Of a stretch of 5,560 nt of DNA, positions 5,130-5,560 are shown in pieces (position 1 is the stretch's first letter; each line of letters begins with the position of its first letter). Where the stretch lies: assembly GCA_002694585.1 (NCBI GenBank), contig NZMM01000003.1, positions 2,735 through 8,294 on the forward strand. Reading direction: 5' to 3'. Under the pieces are notes generated by a model, which searched no databases, was not told where the DNA came from, and saw only the letters and a program-made list of their open reading frames with translations. A program made the position numbers and the translations under genes. The DNA is from Methanobacteriota archaeon (lineage in GTDB: Archaea > Thermoplasmatota > Poseidoniia > Poseidoniales > Poseidoniaceae).

Positions 5130-5560
5130 TCATTCTTCCTCAGTGCGCCGCCCGCGCGCTTCCTGTTGGATCTGAACCACGTAAGCGAACGTCAGCGCGA
5201 GCATGACCATCAGACCAACTTGAAGCACGGCGTTTGAGTACGGCTGGAGCACCACTTCTCGGCTGTAAATTCGGACCGATGTCTCGTCGGATGCGCTCCG
5301 TTCAAGGAAGATGATGTGCTCCTCAAGCACCGTAGGAGACCATTGGTCCCGCGTGTCTGCGGTCAACACTTCCGTGAGGTTGGTGGAGAGGTCGTGAAGG
5401 TGAATCTCGCTGTCGAGGTACTTGGTCTCGGGGTTGATCGGGTTGAGGTGGTCCCATCCGGTGTAGGCGAGCACGTCCACGCCGAGGGCTGGGTCGGCGG
5501 CGGAGTACTTGCCGTCGCCGATGAGATGCATGGTGCCAAGCGCGCGCTCGTACAGCACCA
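5130..5560 (-). CDS. TolB-like propeller membrane protein, C-terminal part (runs off window)
   Basis: The minus-strand frame is open from the window end to a TGA at 5130-5132; about 142 C-terminal residues are visible and the start lies outside. Numbering from the first complete codon, residues 10-86 look like the last blades of a TolB/PD40-type beta-propeller: ADPALGVDVLAYTGW (21-35), SEIHLHDLSTNLTEVLT (50-66) and DQWSPTVLEEHIIFLE (71-86), each a strand pattern of the form DP..., I.L.DL...LT, and .P....I.F. A single hydrophobic helix at about 110-129 follows, then a charged tail with arginines and glutamates. The positive residues after the helix suggest the propeller is outside and the tail cytoplasmic. 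One sequon is present (N60). This is a second anchored surface protein in the window, of unknown substrate. Propeller assignment is from pattern only. Confidence 0.7.
   Translation of the reverse strand, partial: VLYERALGTMHLIGDGKYSAADPALGVDVLAYTGWDHLNPINPETKYLDSEIHLHDLSTNLTEVLTADTRDQWSPTVLEEHIIFLERSASDETSVRIYSREVVLQPYSNAVLQVGLMVMLALTFAYVVQIQQEARGRRTEEE

Noticed and set aside
1..5560. CRISPR array, insertion sequence or phage element
   Set aside because: No spaced direct repeats, terminal inverted repeats, transposase or integrase motifs are visible, and all stretches are accounted for by housekeeping or surface genes.

Overview
The window looks like part of an archaeal chromosome, most likely a GC-rich member of Thermoplasmatota of the marine Poseidoniia (Marine Group II) kind. 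The evidence is an Alba chromatin protein, a stand-alone Bud32-type kinase, an archaeal-style Mrp ATPase, a TATA-like box before a tRNA that does not encode its CCA end, GGTGA-type ribosome binding sites, and large glycosylatable surface proteins with a single C-terminal membrane anchor. The phylum is inferred from gene content and style. No rRNA or other decisive marker is present. Coding density is very high and the longest gene-free stretch is about 100 bases.

Layout. Bases 1-2094 hold the C-terminal part of a large surface protein: a sequon-rich N-terminal portion, about three Ig-like domains, a glycine hinge, a membrane helix and a short tail. A tRNA-Gly(GCC) with its own TATA-like box and T-run terminator follows at 2157-2228. 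Next is an alba gene (2287-2613). Its 3' end overlaps by 19 bases the 3' end of a minus-strand arsenate reductase of the low-molecular-weight phosphatase fold (2595-2975). A divergent intergenic region of about 100 bases separates this gene from a plus-strand three-gene cluster: Mrp/Nbp35-like P-loop ATPase (3078-4085), DUF971 protein (4097-4453) and Bud32-like kinase (4458-5126). The last two each have a GGTGA ribosome binding site at or overlapping the stop codon of the gene before, so translation is probably coupled. Three bases after bud32 lies the convergent 3' end of a minus-strand gene that runs off the window. It encodes the last blades of a TolB-like propeller and a C-terminal membrane anchor.

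How the genes may work together. Mrp-family ATPases carry or assemble Fe-S clusters, and DUF971 is fused to Mrp in the plastid Fe-S factor HCF101, so the Mrp-DUF971 pair is a split version of a known architecture. Bud32 is the kinase/ATPase subunit of KEOPS, which makes t6A in tRNA. The most striking point is that this Mrp has no cysteine at all. The place where the family carries its cluster-binding CxxC is occupied by a segment of about 35 residues resembling a small beta-sandwich piece, while the neighbouring DUF971 protein carries four cysteines at its expected metal site. This suggests either a changed Mrp function or a division of metal binding between two proteins.
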